Shown: positions 1 through 12,961 of the stretch, piece by piece
How positions within the stretch are numbered: position 1 is the first letter of the stretch
Layout: each line of letters starts with the position of its first letter
Source of the DNA: Argentina anserina
Lineage: Eukaryota; Streptophyta; Magnoliopsida; Rosales; Rosaceae
Direction of reading: 5' to 3'
Assembly: GCF_933775445.1 (NCBI RefSeq)
Contig: NW_026089506.1
Coordinates: forward strand, 1 to 64,000
Length of the DNA stretch: 64,000 nt
Made by a program: the position numbers and the translations under genes
Notes under the pieces: generated by a model
The model's input: only the letters and a program-made list of their open reading frames with translations
Told to the model about the DNA's origin: nothing
The model's database searches: none

Positions 1-107
1 TGAACGGCTTTCGATGCGAGTTTTTCTTGGAATTTGAGAGTGTTTCCAGTGTGGGCGTGTGTTTTTTTCAAACTGAGTATCTTTCTATCGTTTGAGTATG
101 TTTACTA
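1..107. repeat. Partial monomer at left edge
   Basis: The window opens inside a family A monomer (head GAACGGC, T-rich mid site) that lacks its linker end. The first complete unit starts at the TTGCAA near 108. The array therefore extends left of the window or is truncated by a contig end. An extra G near 29 is the first of many small indels in this segment. Confidence 0.9.
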
Positions 108-3100
108 TTGCAATTTGAGTATCTTTTCAATTCTCGTTTGAGTATGTTTCTGTAAGGCTTTCTGATGCTAGTTTCTCTTGAATTTTGAAAGTGTTTTCAG
201 TGTGGGCGTGTGTTTCTTTAAAACCGAGTATCTTTCTATCGTTTGAGTATGTTTACTATTGCAATTTGAGTATCTTTTCAATTCTCGTTTGAGTATCTTT
301 CTGTAATCCAATCTGATGCGAGTTTCTATTGTATTTGAGAGTGTTTCCAGTGTGGGCGTGTGTTTCTTTCAAACTGAGTATCTTTCTATCGTTTGAGTAT
401 GTTTACTATTGCAATTTGAGTATCTTTTCGATTCTCGTTTGAGTATCTTTCTGAATGGCTTTCGATGCGAGGTTTTTCTTGAATTTGAGAGTGTTTCCAG
501 TGTGGGCGTGTGTTTCTTTCAAACTGAGTATCCTTCTATCGTTTGAGTATGTTTACTATTGCAATTGGAGTACCTTTTCAATTCTCGTTTGAGTATCTTT
601 CTGAATGGCTTTCGATGCGAGTTTTTCTTGAATTTGAGAGTGTTTCCAGTGTGGGCGTGTGTTTCTTTCAAACTGAGTATCTTTCTATCGTTTGAGTATG
701 TTTACTATTGCAATTTGTGTAGCTTTCAATTCTCGTTTGAGTATCTTTCTGAACGGCTTTCGATGCGAGTTTTTCTTGAATTTGAGAGTGTTTCCAGTGT
801 GGGCGTGTGTTTCCTTTCAAACTGAGTATCTTTCTATCGTTTGAGTATGTTTACTATTGCAATTTGAGTACCTTTTCAATTCTCGTTTGAGTATCTTTCT
901 GACGGCTTTCGATGCGAGTTTTTCTTGAATTTGAGAGTGTTTCCAGTGTGGGCGTGTGTTTCTTTCAACTGAGTATCTTTCTATCGTTTGAGTATGTTTA
1001 CTATTGCAATTGGAGTACCTTTCAATTCTCGTTTGAGTATCTTTCTGACGGCTTTCGATGCGAGTTTTTCTTGAATTTGAGAGTGTTTCCAGTGTGGGCG
1101 TGTGTTTCTTTCAAACTGAGTATCTTTCTATCGTTTGAGTATGTTTACTATTGCAATTTGAGTACCTTTTCAATTCTCGTTTGAGTATCTTTCTGAACGG
1201 CTTTCGATGCGAGTTTTTCTTGAATTTGAGAGTGTTTCCAGTGTGGGCGTGTGTTTCTTTAAAACTGAGTATCTTTCTATCGTTTGAGTATGTTTACTAT
1301 TTGCAATTTGAGTATCTTTTCAATTCTCGTTTGAGTATCTTTCTGTAATCCTTTCTGATGCGAGTTTCTATTGTATTTGAGAGTGTTTCCAGTGTGGGCG
1401 TGTGTTTCTTTCAAACTGAGTATCTTTCTATCGTTTGGAGTATGTTTACTATTGCAATTTCAGTAACCTTTTCAATTCTCGTTTGAGTATCTTTTCTGAA
1501 CGGCTTTCGATGCGAGTTTTTCTTGAATTTGAGAGTGTTTCCAGTGTGGGCGTGTGTTTCTTTCAAACTGAGTATCCTTCTATCGTTTGAGTATGTTTAC
1601 TATTGCAATTGGAGTACCTTTTCAATTCTCGTTTGAGTATGTTTCTGTATGGCTTTCTGATGCGAGTTTCTCTTGAATTTGAGAGTGTTTCAGTGTGGCG
1701 TGTGTTTCTTTAAAACCGAGTATCTTTGCTATCGTTTGAGTATGTTTTACTATTGCAATTTGAGTATCTTTTCAATTCTCGTTTGAGTATCTTTCTGAAG
1801 GGCTTTCGATGCGAGTTTTTCTTGAATTTGAGAGTGTTTCCAGTGTGGGCGTGTGTTTTTTTCAAACTGAGTATCTTTCTATCGTTTGAGTATGTTTACT
1901 ATTGCAATTTGAGTATCTTTTCAATTCTAATTTGAGTATGTTTCTGTATGGCTTTCTGATGCGAGTTTCTCTTGAATTTGAGAGTGTTTCCAGTGTGGGC
2001 GTGTGTTTCTTTAAAACTGAGTATCTTTCTATCGTTTGAGTATGTTTACTATTGCAATTTGAGTATCTTTTCAATTCTCGTTTGAGTATCTTTCTGTAAT
2101 CCTTTCTGATGGCGAGTTTCTATTGTATTTGAGAGTGTTTCCAGTGTGGGCGTGTGTTTCTTTCAAACTGAGTATCTTTCTATCGTTTGAGTATGTTTAC
2201 TATTGCAATTGGAGTACCTTTTCAATTCTCGTTTGAGTATCTTTCTGAACGGCTTTCCGATGCGAGTTTTTCTTGAATTTGAGAGTGTTTCCAGTGTGGG
2301 CGTGTGTTTCTTTCAACTGAGTATCTTTCTATCGTTTGAGTATGTTTACTATTGCAATTTGAGTATCTTTTCAATTCTCGTTTGAGTATCTTTCTGAACG
2401 GCTTTCGATGCGTGTTTTTCTTGAATTTGAGAGTGTTTCCAGTGTGGGCGTGTGTTTCATTCAAACTGAGTATCTTTCTATCGTTTGAGTATGTTTACTA
2501 TTGCAATTTGAGTACCTTTTCAATTCTCGTTTGAGTATCTTTCTGAAGGGCTTTCGATGCGAGTTTTTCTTGAATTTGAGAGTGTTTCCAGTGTGGCGTG
2601 TGTTTCTTTAAAACTGAGTATCTTTCTATCGTTTGAGTATGTTTACTATTGCAATTGAGTATCTTTTCAATTCTCGTTTGAGTATGTTTCTGTAAGGCTT
2701 TCTGATGCGAGTTTCTCTTGAATTTGAAAGTGTTTTCAGTGTGGGCGTGTGTTTCTTTAAAACCGAGTATCTTTCTATCGTTTGAGTATGTTTACTATTG
2801 CAATTTGAGTATCTTTTCAATTCTCGTTTGAGTATCTTTCTGAATGGCTTTCGATGCGAGTTTTTCTTGAATTTGAGAGTGTTTGCAGTGTGGGCGTGTG
2901 TTTCTTTCAAACTGAGTAATCCTTCTATCGTTTGAGTATGTTTACTATTGCAATTGGAGTACCTTTTTCAATTCTCGTTTGAGTATCTTTCTGAACGGCT
3001 TTCGATGCGAGTTTTTCTTGAATTTGAGAGTGTTTCCAGTGTGGGCGTGTGTTTCTTTAAAACTGAGTATCTTTCTATCGTTTGAGTATGTTTACTATTG

Positions 3101-4749
3101 CAATTTGAGTATCTTTTCAATTCTCGTTTGAGTATCTTTCTGTAATCCTTTCTGATGCGAGTTTCTATTGTATTTGAGAGTGTTTCCACTGTGGGCGTGT
3201 GTTTCTTTCAAACTGAGTATCTTTCTATCGTTTGAGTATGTTTACTATTGCAATTGGAGTACCTTTTCAATTCTCGTTTGAGTATCTTTCTGAACGGCTT
3301 TCGATGCGAGTTTTTCTTGAATTGAGAGTGTTTCCAGTGTGGGCGTGTGTTTCTTTCAAACTGAGTATCTTTCTATCGTTTGAGTATGTTTACTATTGCA
3401 ATTTGAGTATCTTTTCAATTCTCGTTTGAGTATCTTTCTGAACGGCTTTCGATGCGTGTTTTTCTTGAATTTGAGAGTGTTTCCAGTGTGGGCGTGTGTT
3501 TCTTTCAAACTGAGTATCTTTCTATCGTTTGAGTATGTTTACTATTGCAATTTGAGTATCTTTTCAATTCTCGTTTGAGTATCTTTCTGAATGGCTTTCG
3601 ATGCGAGTTTTTCTTGAATTTGAGAGTGTTTCCAGTGTGGGCGTGTGTTTCTTTCAAACTGAGTATCCTTCTATCGTTTGAGTATGTTTACTATTGCAAT
3701 TGGAGTACCTTTTCAATTCTCGTTTGAGTATCTTTCTGAACGGCTTTCGATGCGAGTTTTTCTTGAATTTGAGAGTGTTTCCAGTGTGGGGGCGTGTGTT
3801 TCTTTCAAACTGAGTATCTTTCTATCGTTTGAGTATGTTTACTATTGCAATTTGAGTACCTTTTCAATTCTCGTTTGAGTATCTTTCTGAAGGGCTTTCG
3901 ATGCGAGTTTTTCTTGAATTTGAGAGTGTTTCCAGTGTGGGCGTGTGTTTCTTTCAAACTGAGTATCTTTTTATCGTTTGAGTATGTTTACTATTGCAAT
4001 TTGAGTACCTTTTCAATTCTCGTTTGAGTATCTTTCTGAACGGCTTTCGATGCTAGTTTTTCTTGAATTTGAGAGTGTTTCCAGTGTGGGCGTGTGTTTC
4101 TTTCAAACTGAGTATCTTTCTATCGTTTGAGTATGTTTACTATTGCAATTTGAGTACCTTTTCAATTCTCGTTTGAGTATCTTTCTGAACGGCTCTCGAT
4201 GCGAGTTTTTCTTGAATTTGAGAGTGTTTCCACTGTGGGCGTGTGTTTTTTTCAAACTGAGTATCTTTCTATCGTTTGAGTATGTTTACTATTGCAATTT
4301 GAGTATCTTTTCAATTCTAATTGAGTATGATTTCTGTATGGCTTTCTGATGCGAGTTTCTCTTGAATTTGAGAGTGTTTCCAGTGTGGGCGTGTGTTTCT
4401 TTTAAAACTGAGTATCTTTCTATCGTTTGAGTATGTTTACTATTGCAATTTTGAGTATGTTTTCAATTCTCGTTTGAGTATCTTTCTGTAATCCTTTCTG
4501 ATGCGAGTTTCTATTGTATTTGAGAGTGTTTCCCCAGTGTGGGCGTGTGTTTCTTTCAAACTGAGTATCTTTCTATCGTTTGAGTATGTTTACTATTGCA
4601 ATTTGAGTACCTTTTCAATTCTCGTTTGAGTATCTTTCTGAACGGCTTTCGATGCGAGTTTTTCTTGAATTTGAGAGTGTTTCCAGTGTGGGCGTGTGTT
4701 TTTTTCAACTGAGTATCTTTCTATCGTTTGAGTATGTTTTACTATTGCA
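1..4749. repeat. Higher-order unit, domain I copy 1 (rearranged)
   Basis: The first ~14 monomers follow the same family order as the units starting near 4750 and 8780 (D with GATGCTAG, B with ATCCAATC, a CGATTC linker, a GTGTAGC linker near 718, and so on). The order then departs between about 2.1 and 4.6 kb. The copy is about 32 monomers long rather than 27. Indels are frequent. Confidence 0.65.
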
Positions 4750-7700
4750 ATTTCAGTACCTTTTCAATTCTCGTTTGAGTACTTTCTGAACGGCTTTCGA
4801 TGCGAGTTTTTCTTGAATTTGAGAGTGTTTCCAGTGTGGGCGTGTGTTTTTTTCAAACTGAGTATCTTTCTATCGTTTGAGTATGTTTACTATTGCAATT
4901 TGAGTATCTTTTCAATTCTCGTTTGAGTATGTTTCTGTAAGGCTTTCTGATGCTAGTTTCTTCTTGAATTTGAAAGTGTTTTCAGTGTGGGCGTGTGTTT
5001 CTTTAAAACCGAGTATCTTTCTATCGTTTGAGTATGTTTACTATTGCAATTTGAGTATCTTTTCAATTCTCGTTTGAGTATCTTTCTGTAATCCAATCTG
5101 ATGCGAGTTTCTATTGTATTTGAGAGTGTTTCCAGTGTGGGCGTGTGTTTCTTTCAAACTGAGTATCTTTCTATCGTTTGAGTATGTTTACTATTGCAAT
5201 TTGAGTATCTTTTCGATTCTCGTTTGAGTATCTTTCTGAATGGCTTTCGATGCGAGTTTTTTCTTGAATTTGAGAGTGTTTCCAGTGTGGGCGTGTGTTT
5301 CTTTCAAACTGAGTATCTTTCTATCGTTTGAGTATGTTTACTATTGCAATTGGAGTACCTTTTCAATTCTCGTTTGAGTATCTTTCTGAACGGCTTTCGA
5401 TACGAGTTTTTCTTGAATTTGAGAGTGTTTCCAGTGTGGGCGTGTGTTTCTTTCAAACTGAGTATCTTTCTATCGTTTGAGTATGTTTACTATTGCAATT
5501 TGTGTAGCTTTTCAATTCTCGTTTGAGTATCTTTCTGAACGGCTTTCGATGCGAGTTTTTCTTGAATTTGAGAGTGTTTCCAGTGTGGGCGTGTGTTTCT
5601 TTCAAACTGAGTATCTTTCTATCGTTTGAGTAATGTTTACTATTGCAATTTGAGTACCTTTTCAATTCTCGTTTGAGTATCTTTCTGAACGGCTTTCGAT
5701 GCGAGTTTTTCTTGAATTTGAGAGTGTTTCCAGTGTGGGCGTGTGTTTCTTTCAAACTGAGTATCTTTCTATCGTTTGGTATGTTTACTATTGCAATTGG
5801 AGTACCTTTTCAATTCTCGTTTGAGTATCTTTCTGAACGGCTTTCGATGCGAGTTTTCTTGAATTTGAGAGTGTTTCCAGTGTGGGCGTGTGTTTCTTTC
5901 AAACTGAGTATCTTTCTATCGTTTGAGTATGTTTACTATTGCAATTTGAGTACCTTTTCAATTCTCGTTTGAGTATCTTTCTGAACGGCTTTCGATGCGA
6001 GTTTTTCTTGAATTTGAGAGTGTTTCCAGTGTGGGCGTGTGTTTCTTTAAAACTGAGTATCTTTCTATCGTTTGAGTATGTTTACTATTGCAATTTGAGT
6101 ATCTTTTCAATTCTCGTTTGAGTATCTTTCTGTAATCCTTTCTGATGCGAGTTTCTATTGTATTTGAGAGTGTTTCCAGTTGTGGGCGTGTGTTTCTTTC
6201 AAACTGAGTATCTTTCTATCGTTTGAGTATGTTTACTATTGCAATTTCAGTACCTTTTCAATTCTCGTTTGAGTATCTTTCTGAACGGCTTTCGATGCGA
6301 GTTTTTCTTTGAATTTGAGAGTGTTTTCCAGTGTGGGCGTGTGTTTCTTTCAAACTGAGTATCCTTCTACTCGTTTGAGTATGTTTACTATTGCAATTGG
6401 AGTACCTTTTCAATTCTCGTTTGAGTATGTTTCTGTATGGCTTTCTGATGCGAGTTTCTCTTGAATTTGAGAGTGTTTCCAGTGTGGGCGTGTGTTTCTT
6501 TAAAACCGAGTATCTTTCTATCGTTGAGTATGTTTACTATTGCAATTTGAGTATCTTTTCAATTCTCGTTTGAGTATCTTTCTGGGCTTTCGATGCGAGT
6601 TTTTCTTGAATTTGAGAGTGTTTCCAGTGTGGGCGTGTGTTTTTTTTCAAACTGAGTATCTTTCTATCGTTTGAGTATGTTTACTATTGCAATTTGAGTA
6701 TCTTTTCAATTCTCGTTTGAGTATGTTTCTGTATGGCTTTCTGATGCGAGTTTCTCTTGAATTTGAGAGTGTTTCCAGTGTGGGCGTGTGTTTCTTTAAA
6801 ACTGAGTATCTTTCTATCGTTTGAGTATGTTTACTATTGCAATTTGAGTATCTTTTCAATTCTCGTTTGAGTATCTTTCTGTAATCCTTTCTGATGCGAG
6901 TTTCTATTGTATTTGAGAGTGTTTCCAGTGTGGGCGTGTGTTTCTTTCAAACTGAGTATCTTTCTATCGTTTGAGTATGTTTACTATTGCAATTTGAGTA
7001 CCTTTTCAATTCTCGTTTGAGTATCTTTCTGAACGGCTTTCGATGCGAGTTTTTCTTGAATTTGAGAGTGTTTCCAGTGTGGGCGTGTGTTTTTTTCAAA
7101 CTGAGTATCTTTCTATCGTTTGAGTATGTTTACTATTGCAATTTCAGTACCTTTTCAATTCTCGTTTGAGTATCTTTCTGAACGGCTTTCGATGCGAGTT
7201 TTTCTTGAATTTGAGAGTGTTTCCAGTGTGGGCGTGTGTTTTTTTCAAACTGAGTATCTTTCTATCGTTTGAGTATGTTTACTATTGCAATTTGAGTATC
7301 TTTTCAATTCTCGTTTGAGTATGTTTCTGTAAGGCTTTCTGATGCGAGTTTCTCTTGAATTTGAAAGTGTTTTCAGTGTGGGCGTGTGTTTCTTTAAAAC
7401 CGAGTATCTTTCTATCGTTTGAGTATGTTTACTATTGCAATTTGAGTATCTTTTCAATTCTCGTTTGAGTATCTTTCTGAACGGCTTTCGATGCGAGTTT
7501 TTCTTGAATTTGAGAGTGTTTCCAGTGTGGGCGTGTGTTTCTTTCAAACTGAGTATCCTTCTATCGTTTGAGTATGTTTACTATTGCAATTGGAGTACCT
7601 TTTCAATTCTCGTTTGAGTATCTTTCTGAACGGCTTTCGATGCGAGTTTTTCTTGAATTTGAGAGTGTTTCCAGTGTGGGCGTGTGTTTCTTTAAAACTG

Positions 7701-8779
7701 AGTATCTTTCTATCGTTTGAGTATGTTTACTATTGCAATTTGAGTATCTTTTCAATTCTCGTTTGAGTATCTTTCTGTAATCCTTTCTGATGCGAGTTTC
7801 TATTGTATTTGAGAGTGTTTCCAGTGTGGGCGTGTGTTTCTTTCAAACTGAGTATCTTTCTATCGTTTGAGTATGTTTACTATTGCAATTGGAGTACCTT
7901 TTCAATTCTCGTTTGAGTATCTTTCTGAACGGCTTTCGATGCGAGTTTTTCTTGAATTTGAGAGTGTTTCCAGTGTGGGCGTGTGTTTCTTTCAAACTGA
8001 GTATCTTTCTATCGTTTGAGTATGTTTACTATTGCAATTTGAGTATCTTTTCAATTCTCGTTTGAGTATCTTTCTGAACGGCTTTCGATGCGTGTTTTTC
8101 TTGAATTTGAGAGTGTTTCCAGTGTGGGCGTGTGTTTCTTTCAAACTGAGTATCTTTCTATCGTTTGAGTATGTTTACTATTGCAATTTGAGTATCTTTT
8201 CAATTCTCGTTTGAGTATCTTTCTGAATGGCTTTCGATGCGAGTTTTTCTTGAATTTGAGAGTGTTTCCACTGTGGGCGTGTGTTTTTTTTCAAACTGAG
8301 TATCTTTCTATCGTTTGAGTATGTTTACTATTGCAATTTGAGTATCTTTTCAATTCTAATTTGAGTATGTTTCTGTATGGCTTTCTGATGCGAGTTTCTC
8401 TTGAATTTGAGAGTGTTTCCAGTGTGGGCGTGTGTTTCTTTAAAACTGAGTATCTTTCTATCGTTTGAGTATGTTTACTATTGCAATTTGAGTATGTTTT
8501 CAATTCTCGTTTGAGTATCTTTCTGTAATCCTTTCTGATGCGAGTTTCTATTGTATTTGAGAGTGTTTCCAGTGTGGGCGTGTGTTTCTTTCAAACTGAG
8601 TATCTTTCTATCGTTTGAGTATGTTTACTATTGCAATTTGAGTACCTTTTCAATTCTCGTTTGAGTATCTTTCTGAACGGCTTTCGATGCGAGTTTTTCT
8701 TGAATTTGAGAGTGTTTCCAGTGTGGGCGTGTGTTTTTTTCAAACTGAGTATCTTTCTATCGTTTGAGTATGTTTACTA
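4750..8779. repeat. 27-monomer higher-order unit, domain I copy 2
   Basis: The marker TTTCGATTCT is at 5211 here and 9246 in the next copy, an offset of 4,035 bp or 27 monomers. GATACGAG near 5399 and 9431 and GTGTAGC near 5503 and 9536 agree. The left half of this copy is within the indel-rich segment and the right half is clean. Confidence 0.8.
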
Positions 8780-11700
8780 TTGCAATTTCAGTACCTTTTC
8801 AATTCTCGTTTGAGTATCTTTCTGAACGGCTTTCGATGCGAGTTTTTCTTGAATTTGAGAGTGTTTCCAGTGTGGGCGTGTGTTTTTTTCAAACTGAGTA
8901 TCTTTCTATCGTTTGAGTATGTTTACTATTGCAATTTGAGTATCTTTTCAATTCTCGTTTGAGTATGTTTCTGTAAGGCTTTCTGATGCTAGTTTCTCTT
9001 GAATTTGAAAGTGTTTTCAGTGTGGGCGTGTGTTTCTTTAAAACCGAGTATCTTTCTATCGTTTGAGTATGTTTACTATTGCAATTTGAGTATCTTTTCA
9101 ATTCTCGTTTGAGTATCTTTCTGTAATCCTATCTGATGCGAGTTTCTATTGTATTTGAGAGTGTTTCCAGTGTGGGCGTGTGTTTCTTTCAAACTGAGTA
9201 TCTTTCTATCGTTTGAGTATGTTTACTATTGCAATTTGAGTATCTTTTCGATTCTCGTTTGAGTATCTTTCTGAATGGCTTTCGATGCGAGTTTTTCTTG
9301 AATTTGAGAGTGTTTCCAGTGTGGGCGTGTGTTTCTTTCAAACTGAGTATCCTTCTATCGTTTGAGTATGTTTACTATTGCAATTGGAGTACCTTTTCAA
9401 TTCTCGTTTGAGTATCTTTCTGAACGGCTTTCGATACGAGTTTTTCTTGAATTTGAGAGTGTTTCCAGTGTGGGCGTGTGTTTCTTTCAAACTGAGTATC
9501 TTTCTATCGTTTGAGTATGTTTACTATTGCAATTTGTGTAGCTTTTCAATTCTCGTTTGAGTATCTTTCTGAACGGCTTTCGATGCGAGTTTTTCTTGAA
9601 TTTGAGAGTGTTTCCAGTGTGGGCGTGTGTTTCTTTCAAACTGAGTATCTTTCTATCGTTTGAGTATGTTTACTATTGCAATTTGAGTACCTTTTCAATT
9701 CTCGTTTGAGTATCTTTCTGAACGGCTTTCGATGCGAGTTTTTCTTGAATTTGAGAGTGTTTCCAGTGTGGGCGTGTGTTTCTTTCAAACTGAGTATCTT
9801 TCTATCGTTTGAGTATGTTTACTATTGCAATTGGAGTACCTTTTCAATTCTCGTTTGAGTATCTTTCTGAACGGCTTTCGATGCGAGTTTTTCTTGAATT
9901 TGAGAGTGTTTCCAGTGTGGGCGTGTGTTTCTTTCAAACTGAGTATCTTTCTATCGTTTGAGTATGTTTACTATTGCAATTTGAGTACCTTTTCAATTCT
10001 CGTTTGAGTATCTTTCTTAACGGCTTTCGATGCGAGTTTTTCTTGAATTTGAGAGTGTTTCCAGTGTGGGCGTGTGTTTCTTTAAAACTGAGTATCTTTC
10101 TATCGTTTGAGTATGTTTACTATTGCAATTTGAGTATCTTTTCAATTCTCGTTTGAGTATCTTTCTGTAATCCTTTCTGATGCGAGTTTCTATTGTATTT
10201 GAGAGTGTTTCCAGTGTGGGCGTGTGTTTCTTTCAAACTGAGTATCTTTCTATCGTTTGAGTATGTTTACTATTGCAATTTCAGTACCTTTTCAATTCTC
10301 GTTTGAGTATCTTTCTGAACGGCTTTCGATGCGAGTTTTTCTTGAATTTGAGAGTGTTTCCATTGTGGGCGTGTGTTTCTTTCAAACTGAGTATCCTTCT
10401 ATCGTTTGAGTATGTTTACTATTGCAATTGGAGTACCTTTTCAATTCTCGTTTGAGTATGTTTCTGTATGGCTTTCTGATGCGAGTTTCTCTTGAATTTG
10501 AGAGTGTTTCCAGTGTGGGCGTGTGTTTCTTTAAAACCGAGTATCTTTCTATCGTTTGAGTATGTTTACTATTGCAATTTGAGTATCTTTTCAATTCTCG
10601 TTTGAGTATCTTTCTGAAGGGCTTTCGATGCGAGTTTTTCTTGAATTTGAGAGTGTTTCCAGTGTGGGCGTGTGTTTTTTTCAAACTGAGTATCTTTCTA
10701 TCGTTTGAGTATGTTTACTATTGCAATTTGAGTATCTTTTCAATTCTAATTTGAGTATGTTTCTGTATGGCTTTCTGATGCGAGTTTCTCTTGAATTTGA
10801 GAGTGTTTCCAGTGTGGGCGTGTGTTTCTTTAAAACTGAGTATCTTTCTATCGTTTGAGTATGTTTACTATTGCAATTTGAGTATCTTTTCAATTCTCGT
10901 TTGAGTATCTTTCTGTAATCCTTTCTGATGCGAGTTTCTATTGTATTTGAGAGTGTTTCCAGTGTGGGCGTGTGTTTCTTTCAAACTGAGTATCTTTCTA
11001 TCGTTTGAGTATGTTTACTATTGCAATTTGAGTACCTTTTCAATTCTCGTTTGAGTATCTTTCTGAACGGCTTTCGATGCGAGTTTTTCTTGAATTTGAG
11101 AGTGTTTCCAGTGTGGGCGTGTGTTTTTTTCAAACTGAGTATCTTTCTATCGTTTGAGTATGTTTACTATTGCAATTTCAGTACCTTTTCAATTCTCGTT
11201 TGAGTATCTTTCTGAACGGCTTTCGATGCGAGTTTTTCTTGAATTTGAGAGTGTTTCCAGTGTGGGCGTGTGTTTTTTTCAAACTGAGTATCTTTCTATC
11301 GTTTGAGTATGTTTACTATTGCAATTTGAGTATCTTTTCAATTCTCGTTTGAGTATGTTTCTGTAAGGCTTTCTGATGCGAGTTTCTCTTGAATTTGAAA
11401 GTGTTTTCAGTGTGGGCGTGTGTTTCTTTAAAACCGAGTATCTTTCTATCGTTTGAGTATGTTTACTATTGCAATTTGAGTATCTTTTCAATTCTCGTTT
11501 GAGTATCTTTCTGAATGGCTTTCGATGCGAGTTTTTCTTGAATTTGAGAGTGTTTCCAGTGTGGGCGTGTGTTTCTTTCAAACTGAGTATCCTTCTATCG
11601 TTTGAGTATGTTTACTATTGCAATTGGAGTACCTTTTCAATTCTCGTTTGAGTATCTTTCTGAACGGCTTTCGATGCGAGTTTTTCTTGAATTTGAGAGT

Positions 11701-12513
11701 GTTTCCAGTGTGGGCGTGTGTTTCTTTAAAACTGAGTATCTTTCTATCGTTTTGAGTATGTTTACTATTGCAATTTGAGTATCTTTTCAATTCTCGTTTG
11801 AGTATCTTTCTGTAATCCTTTCTGATGCGAGTTTCTATTGTATTTGAGAGTGTTTCCAGTGTGGGCGTGTGTTTCTTTCAAACTGAGTATCTTTCTATCG
11901 TTTGAGTATGTTTACTATTGCAATTGGAGTACCTTTTCAATTCTCGTTTGAGTATCTTTCTGAACGGCTTTCGATGCGAGTTTTTCTTGAATTTGAGAGT
12001 GTTTCCAGTGTGGGCGTGTGTTTCTTTCAAACTGAGTATCTTTCTATCGTTTGAGTATGTTTACTATTGCAATTTGAGTATCTTTTCAATTCTCGTTTGA
12101 GTATCTTTCTGAACGGCTTTCGATGCGTGTTTTTCTTGAATTTGAGAGTGTTTCCAGTGTGGGCGTGTGTTTCTTTCAAACTGAGTATCTTTCTATCGTT
12201 TGAGTATGTTTACTATTGCAATTTGAGTATCTTTTCAATTCTCGTTTGAGTATCTTTCTGAACGGCTTTCGATGCGAGTTTTTCTTGAATTTGAGAGTGT
12301 TTCCAGTGTGGGCGTGTGTTTCTTTCAAACTGAGTATCCTTCTATCGTTTGAGTATGTTTACTATTGCAATTGGAGTACCTTTTCAATTCTCGTTTGAGT
12401 ATCTTTCTGAACGGCTTTCGATGCGAGTTTTTCTTGAATTTGAGAGTGTTTCCAGTGTGGGCGTGTGTTTCTTTAAAACTGAGTATCTTTCTATCGTTTG
12501 AGTATGTTTACTA

Positions 12514-12663
12514 TTGCAATTTGAGTATCTTTTCAATTCTCGTTTGAGTATCTTTCTGTAATCCTTTCTGATGCGAGTTTCTATTGTATTTGAGAGTGTT
12601 TCCAGTGTGGGCGTGTGTTTCTTTCAAACTGAGTATCTTTCTATCGTTTGAGTATGTTTACTA
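12514..12663 (+). repeat. Representative family B monomer (150 bp)
   Basis: The head reads GTAATCCTTTCTGATGCGAG in place of the A head, one base longer. The next piece is TTTCTATTGTATTTGAG rather than the A form with five T and CTTGAA. The mid site is normally CTTTCAAAC. I count roughly 85 B copies between 7 and 64 kb, about one monomer in four or five. They are not clustered; most higher-order units contain one or more. A minority (for example 13260, 16396, 59105 and 61941) carry GTAATTC instead of GTAATCC. Confidence 0.9.
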
Positions 12664-12812
12664 TTGCAATTGGAGTACCTTTTCAATTCTCGTTTGAGTA
12701 TCTTTCTGAACGGCTTTCGATGCGAGTTTTTCTTGAATTTGAGAGTGTTTCCAGTGTGGGCGTGTGTTTCTTTCAAACTGAGTATCTTTCTATCGTTTGA
12801 GTATGTTTACTA

Positions 12813-12961
12813 TTGCAATTTGAGTATCTTTTCAATTCTCGTTTGAGTATCTTTCTGAACGGCTTTCGATGCGTGTTTTTCTTGAATTTGAGAGTGTTTC
12901 CAGTGTGGGCGTGTGTTTCTTTCAAACTGAGTATCTTTCTATCGTTTGAGTATGTTTACTA
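12813..12961 (+). repeat. A-subtype with GATGCGTG
   Basis: GATGCGAG becomes GATGCGTG. Copies are at about 2355, 3396, 8032, 12067, 12813, 20578 and 24160, then 56569, 58658 and 61495, with none seen between about 24.3 and 56.5 kb. It is followed by a GAATGGC-head monomer, usually with CCTTC in place of CTTTC. The order is the same in both distant domains. Confidence 0.8.

Larger units (their letters stand above)
1..6660. other. Indel-rich left segment of the array
   Basis: About 45 one- to three-base insertions or deletions interrupt otherwise standard monomers. Examples are an extra G near 471, a lost T near 724, lost A near 899, 965 and 1047, an extra T near 1299, extra G near 3787, extra C near 4532, an extra TTC near 4951, and a 3-base loss near 6583. 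Many lie in short homopolymers. Substitutions are not raised to the same degree. The density falls sharply after about 6650. Paralogous blocks at 8780-10680 with the same monomer order as 4750-6650 have none. Residual long-read errors near a contig end are the simplest explanation; true decay at an array edge is the alternative. Confidence 0.8.

Noticed and set aside
1..6660. Indel-rich left segment as a separate older satellite subfamily
   Set aside because: The indels are scattered and private to single monomers, while family order and diagnostic substitutions match clean copies to the right. A subfamily would share its indels.
7245..7547. Minus-strand open frames of 70-109 codons, rich in Lys, Arg, Ser and Thr
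   Set aside because: The composition simply mirrors the A-rich complementary strand of the satellite. They persist only where 150 bp monomers preserve frame and are repeated at every matching site.
12067..12249. Recurrent ~60-codon plus-strand open frames, about one per A monomer
   Set aside because: They start at TTG codons, repeat with the satellite, overlap one another and cannot extend because 149 bp shifts the frame. B heads place a TAA in frame. No family resemblance, signal or ribosome site.
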